Source: Methylococcaceae bacterium UBA6146 (GTDB lineage: Bacteria; Pseudomonadota; Gammaproteobacteria; Methylococcales; Methylomonadaceae). Taken from it: a stretch of DNA of 64,000 bases. The notes beneath the pieces were generated by a model. That model had not been told where the DNA came from, did no database searches, and worked only from the letters and a program-made list of their open reading frames with translations. The stretch covers positions 69,289-133,288 of the forward strand of contig DIUY01000029.1 in NCBI GenBank assembly GCA_002422395.1. The letters are read 5' to 3'. This document shows positions 51,222 through 60,402 of the stretch, in pieces; the stretch's first letter is position 1, and each line of letters opens with the position of its first letter. A program made the position numbers and the translations under genes.

Positions 51222-52312
51222 AAATTGGGGTGCTGGGCGCAGGGCAACTCGCCCGTATGCTTGCTTTGGCAGGCTATCCTTTGGGGCTGGATTTTATCTT
51301 CCTTGACCCATCGGTGGATGCGTGTGCCAACAAACTAGGCGAACATTTGCATGGCGACTATGACGACCCACGGTTGCTTGCCGAGCTTGCCGAACGCGCC
51401 GATGTGGTCACTTACGAATTTGAGAATGTCCCGGCCAATGTTGCCGAGTTTTTGGCCGCACATACGCAAGTTTATCCGCCGACGCTGGCACTGGCGGTTG
51501 CCCAGGACAGGTTGGTCGAGAAAAACTTTCTGAACAACCTCGCCATACCGACACCGGCTTACGCGGCTATCGACACCCTCGATCAACTTAAGCAAGTGAT
51601 GCCGACCATCGGTTATCCTGCGGTATTAAAAAGCCGCACTCAAGGTTATGACGGCAAAGGGCAATCGGTTTTAAAATCTGCCGCTGACTTAGCGGCTGCT
51701 TGGCAGCTGTTGGAAGGCGTTCCAGCCATCGTTGAAGCCTTCGTGCCATTTAACCGTGAAGTCTCCATCATTGCCGCACGCAATGTCTCAGGCGAGCTGG
51801 TTTTCTATCCCTTGTCCGAGAATACGCATCGTGGCGGCATCTTGCGGGTTGCCGAAAGTAAAACTGACGACCCCTCACAACAGCAGGCGGAAGCTTACAT
51901 CTCACGCCTAATGTCCGCGCTAAATTACGTCGGCGTCTTGACATTGGAATTGTTTGATGTTGGCGGCGAACTGATTGCCAACGAATTCGCGCCTAGGGTA
52001 CACAACTCAGGCCACTGGACTATTGAAGGCGCTGAAACCAGCCAATTTGAAAATCATCTGCGCGCCATTTTAGACTTGCCGCTAGGCCCGACAGCCGCCG
52101 TCGGCAAAACCGCAATGGTCAACTTTATTGGCGGCCTGCCAAGCGCAAAACAAGTCTTGACTATTTCCGGCGCACATTTACATTTGTATGACAAGTCGCC
52201 GCGTAAAGGCCGTAAAGTGGCCCATGCCACAGTTCGGGCTGAAAGCGCCAAACAACTATCGGTTGCCATTGAAAACTTGAACAGACTCGCCGAAAAAGCG
52301 GATGACAGCTAG
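51218..52312 (+). CDS. purK: N5-carboxyaminoimidazole ribonucleotide synthase
   Basis: 364 residues of the ATP-grasp family. N-terminal GVLGAGQLARMLALAG; ATP-grasp residues in YPAVLKSRTQGYDGKGQ and VPFNREVSIIAAR; metal/AIR region NEFAPRVHNSGHWTIEGA. PurK carboxylates AIR with bicarbonate and ATP. Translationally coupled to purE. The operon ends at 52312 before the formate dehydrogenase promoter. Confidence 0.97.
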   Translation: MKIGVLGAGQLARMLALAGYPLGLDFIFLDPSVDACANKLGEHLHGDYDDPRLLAELAERADVVTYEFENVPANVAEFLAAHTQVYPPTLALAVAQDRLVEKNFLNNLAIPTPAYAAIDTLDQLKQVMPTIGYPAVLKSRTQGYDGKGQSVLKSAADLAAAWQLLEGVPAIVEAFVPFNREVSIIAARNVSGELVFYPLSENTHRGGILRVAESKTDDPSQQQAEAYISRLMSALNYVGVLTLELFDVGGELIANEFAPRVHNSGHWTIEGAETSQFENHLRAILDLPLGPTAAVGKTAMVNFIGGLPSAKQVLTISGAHLHLYDKSPRKGRKVAHATVRAESAKQLSVAIENLNRLAEKADDS

Positions 52313-52324
52313 GGTTTTAGCATT

Positions 52325-52353
52325 TTTACACATAAAACTTCTTGTGCTATTCT
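52325..52353 (+). promoter_or_regulatory. Probable fds operon promoter
   Basis: TTTACA (52325-52330), a 17-bp spacer and TATTCT (52348-52353), a good sigma-70 match 77 bp before the fdsG start. It begins only 13 bp after the purK stop. Confidence 0.6.
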
Positions 52354-52429
52354 AGCCGACACTTTTATACACGGCACACGGACTGCTTGCCGCATTCCAA
52401 AGCTAAGGAATCACAACTGTGAGAAAAAT

Positions 52430-52906
52430 ATGACCCAACCAAGCACTACACAGCCCACGGTGCAGGATATAATCGCTGCCCTTAAGGACAAACCCGGCGC
52501 ACTTTTGCCTATATTGCACGGCATTCAAGATGCAATGGGCTATATCCCTAGCGATAGTGTGCCCGTTATTGCCAAAGCCCTTAACCTGTCGCGTGCCGAA
52601 GTGCATGGTGTCATCAGCTTCTACCACTATTTTCGCGAAACGCCGCCCGGAAAGCACACGCTACATTTGTGCCGCGCCGAGTCTTGCCAAGCTATGGGGG
52701 CCAGCAAACTAGAAGCCCATGTCAAGACCAAACTGGGCATTGATTTCCATGAAACCACTACAGACGGCCAATTTTCTTTAGAACCGGTCTATTGCTTGGG
52801 CAACTGCGCTTGCTCGCCCGCCATGCAAATCGGCCATGACATTTATGGGCGTGTCTCTGCCGACACATTTGACCAAATAATCAACGAATTGGAGCAATCA
52901 GCATGA
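52430..52906 (+). CDS. fdsG: NAD-dependent formate dehydrogenase gamma subunit
   Basis: 158 residues, related to NuoE. The [2Fe-2S] cluster ligands are in CRAESCQAMG (~83-88) and YCLGNCACSPAM (~124-128). N-terminal helices (LLPILHGIQDAMGYIP) are typical. In soluble formate dehydrogenases FdsG passes electrons next to the FMN site of FdsB. First gene of a five-gene operon; its TGA overlaps the fdsB ATG (ATGA). Confidence 0.94.
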   Translation: MTQPSTTQPTVQDIIAALKDKPGALLPILHGIQDAMGYIPSDSVPVIAKALNLSRAEVHGVISFYHYFRETPPGKHTLHLCRAESCQAMGASKLEAHVKTKLGIDFHETTTDGQFSLEPVYCLGNCACSPAMQIGHDIYGRVSADTFDQIINELEQSA

Positions 52907-54456
52907 GCATCACCGTCTATGTCCCCTGCGATTCAGGTGCCATTTCTTTAGGCGCTGACCGTATTGCCGCCACCATTGCCCAACAAGCCCAACAACGCGG
53001 TTTGGAAATCACCCTCGTCCGCAACGGCTCACGCGGCATGTATTGGCTTGAGCCGATGGTGGAAGTCGCCACTGAACAAGGCAGGGTCGCGTTCGGCCCT
53101 GTGCAAGCGGGTGACGTCGCCGGATTGTTCGATGCCGATTTTATCAGCGGCGGCAGCCATCCTTTAAATTTAGGCCTGACTGAAGAACTCGATTATTTCA
53201 AAAAACAACAACGCCTGACGTTTGCCCGTGTCGGCATCACCGACCCAATCAACTTGGACGATTATCTTGCCAATGACGGTTATCGTGGCTTGAACAACGC
53301 GCTCGCTATGGCACAAGCGGATATTGTCAAAGCCGTCACCGATTCCGGCCTGCGTGGCCGTGGTGGTGCGGCGTTCCCTACTGGCATCAAATGGAACACC
53401 GTGCTTAACACGCCATCAGCGCAAAAATACATTATTTGCAATGCCGACGAGGGCGATTCCGGCACTTTCTCAGACCGTATGGTTATGGAAGGCGATCCGT
53501 TCGTGTTAATTGAAGGCATGACTATTGCCGGTTTGGCGGTTGGCGCGACCCAAGGTTACATTTATCTGCGTGTCGAATATCCACACGCCCACAAAGCCCT
53601 CAACGCGGCGATTGAAAAAGCTTATCAAGCCGGTTATCTTGGCGACAACCTCTTAGGCAGCGGCAAAGCCTTCCACTTGGAAGTGCGCTTAGGTGCTGGG
53701 GCTTATGTCTGCGGGGAAGAAACATCGTTGATGGAAAGCTTGGAAGGCAAACGTGGCTTAGTCCGCTTTAAGCCGCCACTGCCTGCGATCAAAGGCCTGT
53801 TTGGACAGCCGACCGTAGTCAACAATGTCATTTCGCTCGCATCAGTGCCTATCATTTTGGATAAAGGCGGCGATTATTACCGTGATTTCGGCATGGGGCG
53901 CTCACGCGGCACTTTGCCTTTGCAATTGGCAGGCAACCTCAAACACACAGGCCTAGTGGAAATTGCTTTTGGCTTGACCTTACGCGAATTACTGTATGAC
54001 TTCGGCGGCGGATCAGCATCCGGCAAACCGATCAAGGCCGTACAAGTCGGCGGTCCCCTAGGCGCATACCTGCCGGAATCACAATTTGACACACCGCTCG
54101 ATTACGAAGCCTTTGCGGCAATTTGGGCGGTTTTGGGTCATGGTGGTGTGGTCGCGTTCGACGATACCGCCGACATGGCGGCAATGGCTAAATACAGCAT
54201 GGAATTTTGTGCGATTGAATCCTGCGGCAAATGCACACCGTGCCGCATCGGTTCAACCCGTGGCTACGAATTGATGGATGAAATTATGCAAGGCCAAGAC
54301 TTGGACAAAAACATCCCGCTGTTGCGCTCATTATGCGACACTTTGCTAAACGGCTCGCTTTGTGCATTAGGCGGCATGACACCCTACCCTGTGCTAAGCG
54401 CTTTGAACCATTTTCCCGAAGACTTCGGTGTTAATGAAAAAGCCAACGTAGCTTGA
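52903..54456 (+). CDS. fdsB: NAD-dependent formate dehydrogenase beta subunit
   Basis: 517 residues. An N-terminal thioredoxin-like part (~1-110) precedes a NuoF-like domain. The NADH/FMN site has GLRGRGGAAFPTGIKW and NADEGDSGTFSDR, then GAGAYVCGEETSLMESLEG. Four cysteines (ESCGKCTPCRIG and a later Cys in GSLCALGG) bind the [4Fe-4S] cluster N3. It reduces NAD+ with electrons from formate. Cytoplasmic. Confidence 0.95.
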   Translation: MSITVYVPCDSGAISLGADRIAATIAQQAQQRGLEITLVRNGSRGMYWLEPMVEVATEQGRVAFGPVQAGDVAGLFDADFISGGSHPLNLGLTEELDYFKKQQRLTFARVGITDPINLDDYLANDGYRGLNNALAMAQADIVKAVTDSGLRGRGGAAFPTGIKWNTVLNTPSAQKYIICNADEGDSGTFSDRMVMEGDPFVLIEGMTIAGLAVGATQGYIYLRVEYPHAHKALNAAIEKAYQAGYLGDNLLGSGKAFHLEVRLGAGAYVCGEETSLMESLEGKRGLVRFKPPLPAIKGLFGQPTVVNNVISLASVPIILDKGGDYYRDFGMGRSRGTLPLQLAGNLKHTGLVEIAFGLTLRELLYDFGGGSASGKPIKAVQVGGPLGAYLPESQFDTPLDYEAFAAIWAVLGHGGVVAFDDTADMAAMAKYSMEFCAIESCGKCTPCRIGSTRGYELMDEIMQGQDLDKNIPLLRSLCDTLLNGSLCALGGMTPYPVLSALNHFPEDFGVNEKANVA

Positions 54457-54478
54457 TAAACCCTACGAGGTAACGACT

Positions 54479-57331
54479 ATGTCCATGAACAAAGAACAAG
54501 ATTTTGGCACCCCGGCCAGTACAGCCAGCACCCACGTAAACCTTGAAATCGATGGTTTTAAGGTGACGGCGCCCGCCGGAACCTCCATCATGCGGGCGGC
54601 CGCCAGCATCGGCATTGAAATCCCAAAATTATGTGCCACCGACAGCCTTGAACCCTTTGGCTCGTGCCGTTTGTGCCTGGTACAAATTGAAGGCGGACGC
54701 GGCATGCCCGCCTCCTGCACCACGCCGGTTGCCGAAGGCCAAAAAATCACTACCCAAAACCCGCGCCTAGCCGAAGTCCGCCGTGGCGTCATGGAATTAT
54801 ACATATCCGACCATCCCTTAGATTGTTTGACGTGCTCCGCCAACGGCGATTGCGAATTGCAGGACATGGCCGGTGCGGTTGGTTTGCGGCAAGTGCGCTA
54901 CAACCCAATTGAAACCCATCTGAATGCTATTAAAGACGAGAGCAACCCGTATTTTACGTTCGACCCCAGCAAATGTATCGTTTGCTCGCGTTGCGTCAGG
55001 GCGTGTGAAGAAACCCAAGGCACTTTTGCCTTGACTATTGACGGTCGTGGTTTTGATTCCAAAGTTTCGCCCAGCCAGAACCAACCGTTCATGGATTCCG
55101 AATGTGTCTCTTGCGGCGCCTGTGTGCAAGCCTGCCCGACGGCAACTCTGATGGAAAAATCGGTTATCGACAACGGCACACCGGAACATGCTATCGTCAC
55201 CACCTGCGCTTATTGTGGCGTCGGTTGCTCGTTCCGCGCCGAAATGAAAGGCGAACAAGTCATCCGCATGGTGCCTGCTAAAGACGGCAAGGCTAACCAC
55301 GGGCATTCCTGTGTTAAAGGCCGTTTCGCGTTCGGATACGCCACCCACAAAGACCGCATCACCAAACCGATGATCCGGGCCAGCATCAAAGATGCTTGGC
55401 AAGAAGTCAGTTGGGAAGAAGCAATAAACCATGCCGCTTCCGAAATGAAGCGCATCCAAACCAAATATGGCAAAGACTCCATTGGTGGCATCACCTCATC
55501 ACGTTGCACCAACGAAGAGACTTATCTGGTGCAAAAACTGATCCGCGCCGGATTCGGCAACAATAACGTCGACACCTGCGCCCGCGTTTGCCATTCACCA
55601 ACGGGTTATGGACTAAAACAAACCTTCGGCGAATCTTCGGGCACACAAGATTTTGATTCGGTCATGAAAGCCGATGTCATCATGGTGATCGGCGCCAATC
55701 CGACCGACGGCCATCCGGTGTTTGGTTCGCAAATGAAAAAACGTTTGCGGCAAGGTGCAAAACTGATTGTTGTCGATCCGCGTGAAATTGACTTAGTTAA
55801 GAACAGCCCACACGTTCAGGCCGACTTTCATCTAAAATTACGTCCTAGCACCAACGTGGCATTAATCAACGCCCTAGGCCATGTGATTGTCACTGAAAAC
55901 CTGACCGACGAAGCTTTCGTCAATCAACGCTGTGATGTCGCTTCGTTCAATAAATGGAAAACCTTCATTGCCGACCCACGCCACGCGCCTGAAGTAACGG
56001 AGGCCATCACCGGCGTACCGGCCGCAGATATTAGGGCAGCAGCAAGATTGTATGCCGCCGCAGATAACGGCGCGATTTATTACGGCCTTGGTGTAACCGA
56101 GCATAGCCAAGGTTCGACAATGGTTATCGGCATCGCCAATATCGCCATGGCAACCGGCAACTTAGGCCGTATTGGTGTCGGCGTTAATCCGCTACGCGGT
56201 CAAAACAATGTGCAAGGTTCTTGTGACATGGGTTCATTCCCACATGAATTCCCTGGCTACCGCCATGTTTCCGACCCCGAAACACACAGCTTGTTTGAAT
56301 CCGCTTGGCAAACACGATTAAGCACCGAACCTGGCCTACGTATCCCCAATATGTTTGAAGCCGCGTTGGACAACAGTTTTATGGGGCTTTATGTTGAAGG
56401 CGAGGACATTGCCCAATCCGATCCTGACATCAAACACGTCCATGCCGCATTAAGGGCTATGGAATGCGTGATTGTCCAAGACATTTTTCTAAACGAAACC
56501 GCCAAGTTCGCCCATGTGTTCTTGCCTGGCGCATCTTTCTTGGAAAAAGACGGCACGTTCACCAATGCCGAACGCCGTATCTCTCCGGTACGTAAGGTCA
56601 TGAAGCCATTAGCCGGTTATCAGGACTGGGAAGTGACCCAACTGCTATCCAATGCAATGGGCTATCCGATGAGCTATAACCATCCATCGGAAATCATGGA
56701 GGAAATCGCCGCCCTGACCCCTTCTTTCAGTGGTGTCAGTTACGCAAAAATTGATGAGCTTGGCAGTATCCAATGGCCGTGCAATGACGATGCGCCACAA
56801 GGCACCCCAATCATGCACACCAACGAGTTTATGCGCGATAATGGCAAAGGTTTGTTCATGCTGACTGACTATGTCGCGACACAAGAGAAGATCACGCCAA
56901 TGTTCCCGTTGATTTTGACCACGGGGCGCATCTTGTCGCAATACAACGTCGGTGCGCAAACACGCCGCACCGAAAATGTCGCTTGGCACGGCGAAGACCG
57001 CTTGGAAATCCATCCACATGATGCCGAAGACCGTGGCATTAAAAATGATGACTGGGTGGGCATTAAAAGCCGGGCGGGTGAAACCGTGTTACGTGCGCTG
57101 ATTACTGACCGTGTGCAGCCGGGCGTAGTCTACACCACGTTCCATTTTCCGGAATCAGGCGCCAATGTCATCACCACTGACAACTCAGATTGGGCCACTA
57201 ACTGCCCTGAGTACAAAGTGACCGCCGTGCAAGTGACCAAAGTCAACCAGCAATCACAATGGCAACAAGACTACTCGGCCTTCTCCGAGCAACAATTGGA
57301 ACTTTTGGAGCAAGGCCTGAGTAATGGCTAA
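54479..57331 (+). CDS. fdsA: NAD-dependent formate dehydrogenase alpha subunit (molybdenum)
   Basis: 950 residues. N-terminal NuoG-like [2Fe-2S] (C63, C66, C80 in GSCRLCLVQ...ASC), a His-Cys cluster (HPLDCLTCSANGDC, 112-125), two ferredoxin-type [4Fe-4S] sites (CIVCSRCVRAC, CVSCGACVQAC), then the molybdopterin domain beginning TTCAYCGVGC (~243-250). The metal ligand is Cys371 followed by His372 in DTCARVCHSPTG, so it is cysteine rather than selenocysteine. It oxidises formate to CO2 at a bis-MGD cofactor. GAGG precedes the ATG. Overlaps fdhD by eight bases. Confidence 0.96.
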   Translation: MSMNKEQDFGTPASTASTHVNLEIDGFKVTAPAGTSIMRAAASIGIEIPKLCATDSLEPFGSCRLCLVQIEGGRGMPASCTTPVAEGQKITTQNPRLAEVRRGVMELYISDHPLDCLTCSANGDCELQDMAGAVGLRQVRYNPIETHLNAIKDESNPYFTFDPSKCIVCSRCVRACEETQGTFALTIDGRGFDSKVSPSQNQPFMDSECVSCGACVQACPTATLMEKSVIDNGTPEHAIVTTCAYCGVGCSFRAEMKGEQVIRMVPAKDGKANHGHSCVKGRFAFGYATHKDRITKPMIRASIKDAWQEVSWEEAINHAASEMKRIQTKYGKDSIGGITSSRCTNEETYLVQKLIRAGFGNNNVDTCARVCHSPTGYGLKQTFGESSGTQDFDSVMKADVIMVIGANPTDGHPVFGSQMKKRLRQGAKLIVVDPREIDLVKNSPHVQADFHLKLRPSTNVALINALGHVIVTENLTDEAFVNQRCDVASFNKWKTFIADPRHAPEVTEAITGVPAADIRAAARLYAAADNGAIYYGLGVTEHSQGSTMVIGIANIAMATGNLGRIGVGVNPLRGQNNVQGSCDMGSFPHEFPGYRHVSDPETHSLFESAWQTRLSTEPGLRIPNMFEAALDNSFMGLYVEGEDIAQSDPDIKHVHAALRAMECVIVQDIFLNETAKFAHVFLPGASFLEKDGTFTNAERRISPVRKVMKPLAGYQDWEVTQLLSNAMGYPMSYNHPSEIMEEIAALTPSFSGVSYAKIDELGSIQWPCNDDAPQGTPIMHTNEFMRDNGKGLFMLTDYVATQEKITPMFPLILTTGRILSQYNVGAQTRRTENVAWHGEDRLEIHPHDAEDRGIKNDDWVGIKSRAGETVLRALITDRVQPGVVYTTFHFPESGANVITTDNSDWATNCPEYKVTAVQVTKVNQQSQWQQDYSAFSEQQLELLEQGLSNG

Positions 57332-58172
57332 TGCCAATCCGGTCGCAGAGTCCTTGGCTCTTGATCTGGGCTGGCCGAGTTACCAACAACTGCCAGTGGA
57401 ACGGTGGCGGCAAGGCCTACGTTCCATTGAACAGGACTATGTCGCCGAAGAAGTCCCTGTGGCCTTGGTGTACAACGGCACTCCCCATGTAGTGATGCTG
57501 GCGACACCGACTAACTTGGAAGATTTTGCGCTAGGTTTCAGCATTACCGAAGGCATTATTGGCAGTCCTCAAGAACTGCTGGCAACACGGATTTATAACC
57601 GTGCCAACGGCATAGAGGTGCAAATAAAAATCCCTGAACACCGTTTCCAATGCCTGCCTGACAAAGGCCGCAACATGACGGGGCGGACGGGGTGTGGTTT
57701 ATGCGGTGCAAGCACACTAAAGCAAGCCATCCGGTCCCCTGCCCCCGTGCAAAACGCCTTAGTCGTGGATGCTGACGAACTTATGACCGCCCTGGCTGAA
57801 ATAAAAGGCCAGCAACGCATAAACAAACTAACGGGGGCTGTACATGCTGCCGCTTGGGCAATTCCAAGTTCGGGCATCGTGGCCGTCCGTGAAGATGTCG
57901 GGCGGCATAATGCCCTGGACAAATTGATTGGCGCATTGCTGCGTACTGGTAAAGACCCTGGCACAGGCTTTGCGTTAGTGACTAGCCGCGCAAGTTACGA
58001 AATGGTGCAAAAAACTGCATTTGTAGGGATTTCGATACTCGCCGCCATTTCTGCCCCAACTGGCTTGGCAATCCGACTTGCCAATGAATGCGGGCTGACT
58101 TTAATCGGTTTTGCCCGTACCGACCAACATGTGGTCTACACCCATCCGCAACGTTTAATACATAATGTTTAG
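57324..58172 (+). CDS. fdhD: Formate dehydrogenase sulfur carrier FdhD
   Basis: 282 residues. The CxxC motif lies in TGCGLCGAST (~125-134). FdhD takes persulfide sulfur from a cysteine desulfurase (IscS) to sulfurate the bis-MGD cofactor and activate formate dehydrogenase. Located between fdsA and fdsD, the same place as fdsC in Ralstonia and Rhodobacter operons. It overlaps fdsA with ATGGCTAA. Confidence 0.94.
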   Translation: MANANPVAESLALDLGWPSYQQLPVERWRQGLRSIEQDYVAEEVPVALVYNGTPHVVMLATPTNLEDFALGFSITEGIIGSPQELLATRIYNRANGIEVQIKIPEHRFQCLPDKGRNMTGRTGCGLCGASTLKQAIRSPAPVQNALVVDADELMTALAEIKGQQRINKLTGAVHAAAWAIPSSGIVAVREDVGRHNALDKLIGALLRTGKDPGTGFALVTSRASYEMVQKTAFVGISILAAISAPTGLAIRLANECGLTLIGFARTDQHVVYTHPQRLIHNV

Positions 58173-58180
58173 ATAACCCT

Positions 58181-58390
58181 ATGAAAATTGAAAGACTCAT
58201 TAAAATGGCCAACGATATTAGCGATTTTTTTAATGCTGAAAGCGATAAAGAAGTTGCCGTAGAAGGCATTAAAAACCATATATTACGGGCTTGGGAACCT
58301 AGAATGCGTCAAGCGATTATTGCTTATTACAAAGAAAATGGCGCTGGTTTAAGTGAGCTTGCCAAAACCGCTGTTTCTAAACTGGGCTGA
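58181..58390 (+). CDS. fdsD: Formate dehydrogenase delta subunit
   Basis: 69 residues, all-helical and mixed charge: MKIERLIKMANDISDFF, then HILRAWEPRMRQAI (the conserved W-PRMR segment). FdsD is a small accessory or structural subunit needed for assembly of soluble formate dehydrogenases. Eight bases follow fdhD. Last gene of the operon. Confidence 0.9.
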   Translation: MKIERLIKMANDISDFFNAESDKEVAVEGIKNHILRAWEPRMRQAIIAYYKENGAGLSELAKTAVSKLG

Positions 58391-58442
58391 TAGAACCAAC
58401 TTGCGGTATTTTTAATGCGGGCGTAATCGCTGTCCGGTGTCC

Positions 58443-58880
58443 TTAGGTTTTCAGCATAAACGTCACTGGGCCATTATTAACCAAAGCCACTTGCATATCA
58501 GCACCGAACTCACCAAACTGTACCAATGGATAAGTGCTGTTAGCCAATTGTTGTAAATAATCAAACATCAGCCGTGCCTGCTCAGGGGGCGCGGCGGACA
58601 CAAAACTGGGGCGGTTGCCTTTTTGGGTGTCAGCCGCTAGTGTAAATTGCGGCACTAGCAATAACCCCCCGTTTATATCCCTTAAGCTAAGATTCATCCG
58701 CTCCTGTCCATCGGCAAAAATCCGGTAATTAAGCACGCGCTCCAGCAGGCGGTGGGCGTCTTTTTCAGTATCCGATTTTTCGACGGCAACCAGCGCCATA
58801 ATACCGGCCGCAATACTACCTATCATTTGATTATTAACGGTGACGGAAGCGCTGGTTACGCGCTGGATTATAGTGATCAT
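58443..58880 (-). CDS. dtd: D-aminoacyl-tRNA deacylase
   Basis: 145 residues from the ATG at 58880 (MITIIQRVTSASV), equal in length to E. coli Dtd; a TTG six codons upstream is in frame. The active-site SLRDINGGLLLVPQFTLAAD and NNGPVTFML motifs are intact. It removes D-amino acids (and glycine from tRNA-Ala) from tRNAs. Fourteen bases after rluB on the same strand. Confidence 0.95.
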   Translation of the reverse strand: MITIIQRVTSASVTVNNQMIGSIAAGIMALVAVEKSDTEKDAHRLLERVLNYRIFADGQERMNLSLRDINGGLLLVPQFTLAADTQKGNRPSFVSAAPPEQARLMFDYLQQLANSTYPLVQFGEFGADMQVALVNNGPVTFMLKT

Positions 58881-58894
58881 GGCAACATGGGCTA

Positions 58895-59788
58895 TCAATT
58901 TCTTTTAATTTTAATCGGATGCTTTTTAGGCATTTTTTTAAATTCCTGCACGTCCGGCTTCGTTCTCGTCAGTCCGGCAAATTCAAACAACAAATCCAGT
59001 TCCTTATCATTCATTTCATAACAAGCCTGCGCTTTTAAACCATCCGGTAGCACCACTGGCCCATAACGCACACGCATCAAGCGGCTGACAACCACTTGTT
59101 GGGATTCCCATAAGCGCCTTACTAACCGGTTACGGCCTTCTCTGACAATCACGTAATACCATTTATTAGCCCCCTCCCCGCCCGAAAAACTAATTTCATC
59201 AAATTTTGCTTTGCCATCTTCAAGTTCCACACCGTGCTTGAGTTTTTCCAACGTTGCGTCAGCGACATCGCCCAAAATACGCACGGCATATTCACGCTCG
59301 ACTTCAGAGGAAGGATGCATCAGCCGATTGGCCAGTTCGCCGTTATTGGTGAACAGCAACAATCCAGACGTGTTGATGTCCAAACGACCTACATTGATCC
59401 AACGGCCTGTGGGTAATTTTGGCAATCGGGAAAACACCGTAGGGCGTCCTTCAGGATCATTGCGGGTGACGACTTCGCCTGTCGCTTTGTGATAAATCAG
59501 CACCTGCGTCGGTTGCTCGGAAAATTTTTGCCAATTCAGGACGCGGTCATTGAGTTGAAGATGATCCCCCAATTTCAGACGGTCGCCTAAAGTGACCAAA
59601 TGTCCGTTAAGCTTTAAGCGGCCTTCCGCTATCCAGCGTTCAATTTCCCGTCTGGACCCTACTCCGCCACGGGCCAAGACCTTTTGGATGCGCTCGCCGC
59701 TCTCTGACGGTTGTTGCCCATTATTTTCCGATACGTTATGTTCTGTCAGCTGTTTCGGTGCGCTGTTCTTCGATGTTCTGTTTTTCAC
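58895..59788 (-). CDS. rluB: 23S rRNA pseudouridine synthase RluB
   Basis: 297 residues from a GTG at 59788, which overlaps the scpB end by 53 bases; no other start precedes the conserved S4 domain (GERIQKVLARGGVGSRREIERWI, ~31-53). The catalytic motif NVGRLDINTSGLLLFTNNGELANRLMHPS carries the Asp nucleophile. RluB makes pseudouridine 2605 in 23S rRNA. The order scpA-scpB-rluB is widely conserved. A Lys/Arg-rich tail ends the protein. Confidence 0.93.
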   Translation of the reverse strand: MKNRTSKNSAPKQLTEHNVSENNGQQPSESGERIQKVLARGGVGSRREIERWIAEGRLKLNGHLVTLGDRLKLGDHLQLNDRVLNWQKFSEQPTQVLIYHKATGEVVTRNDPEGRPTVFSRLPKLPTGRWINVGRLDINTSGLLLFTNNGELANRLMHPSSEVEREYAVRILGDVADATLEKLKHGVELEDGKAKFDEISFSGGEGANKWYYVIVREGRNRLVRRLWESQQVVVSRLMRVRYGPVVLPDGLKAQACYEMNDKELDLLFEFAGLTRTKPDVQEFKKMPKKHPIKIKRN

Positions 59789-60347
59789 TGGTTACCTGCA
59801 TTTGTTGCTGTAGCTTGTCTACCGGCACATCAAGAGTTTTAATCTCCTGCAAGGTCGGTAGGTCATTTAATGTTGTGATATTGAAGTAATCCAGAAACTG
59901 CCGCGTTGTGCCCAACAAAGCGGGCCGTCCTGGAACTTCCTTATGCCCGATGACCTTCACCCATTCACGTTCCAACAAGGTTTGGATAATGCTTGAACTG
60001 ACGCTGACGCCGCGTATATCTTCAATATCACCACGCGTGACTGGCTGACGGTAGGCAATAATAGCTAATGTCTCAAGCAATGCCCTAGAATATTTGGGCG
60101 GTTTTTCTTCAAACAACCGGGAGACCCAATGCGACAATTCTGGCTTAACTTGGAAACGGTAACCACTGGCAACCAGTTTTAGTTCGACTGGGCGGGCATT
60201 GTATTCTTCGGTTATGGCTGTCAGTGCGGCCTGTATATCGGCGGTTTCAGGCTGTTCCAGCTCAGGAAAGACCTGCTGTATCTGTTTGCAACTCATAGGC
60301 CGTTTGGCGGCAAATAAAATGGCCTCGACAATGTGTTTTATTTCCAT
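59736..60347 (-). CDS. scpB: Segregation and condensation protein B
   Basis: 203 residues from the ATG at 60347 (MEIKHIVEAILFAAKRPM), where the family begins; the frame stays open to 60626 but that part is the shadow of scpA. A GTG at 60408 overlapping the scpA stop is a second candidate. Two winged-helix domains are present, with PPKYSRALLETLAIIAYRQPVTRGDIEDIRGVS and GRPALLGTTRQFLDYFNI. ScpB dimerises and, with ScpA, bridges SMC heads in chromosome organisation. C-terminal Gln/Glu-rich tail. Confidence 0.92.
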   Translation of the reverse strand: MEIKHIVEAILFAAKRPMSCKQIQQVFPELEQPETADIQAALTAITEEYNARPVELKLVASGYRFQVKPELSHWVSRLFEEKPPKYSRALLETLAIIAYRQPVTRGDIEDIRGVSVSSSIIQTLLEREWVKVIGHKEVPGRPALLGTTRQFLDYFNITTLNDLPTLQEIKTLDVPVDKLQQQMQVTSEKQNIEEQRTETADRT

Positions 60348-60402
60348 GCTGACAGCCGGTTGCTCAACGGGCGGCTGAGCTGTTTCTTTAGCCTTCTTAG
60401 GC

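Noticed and set aside
54818..55459. 213-codon frame antisense to fdsA
   Set aside because: It lies over the conserved Fe-S and Mo domains of fdsA and resembles no family.
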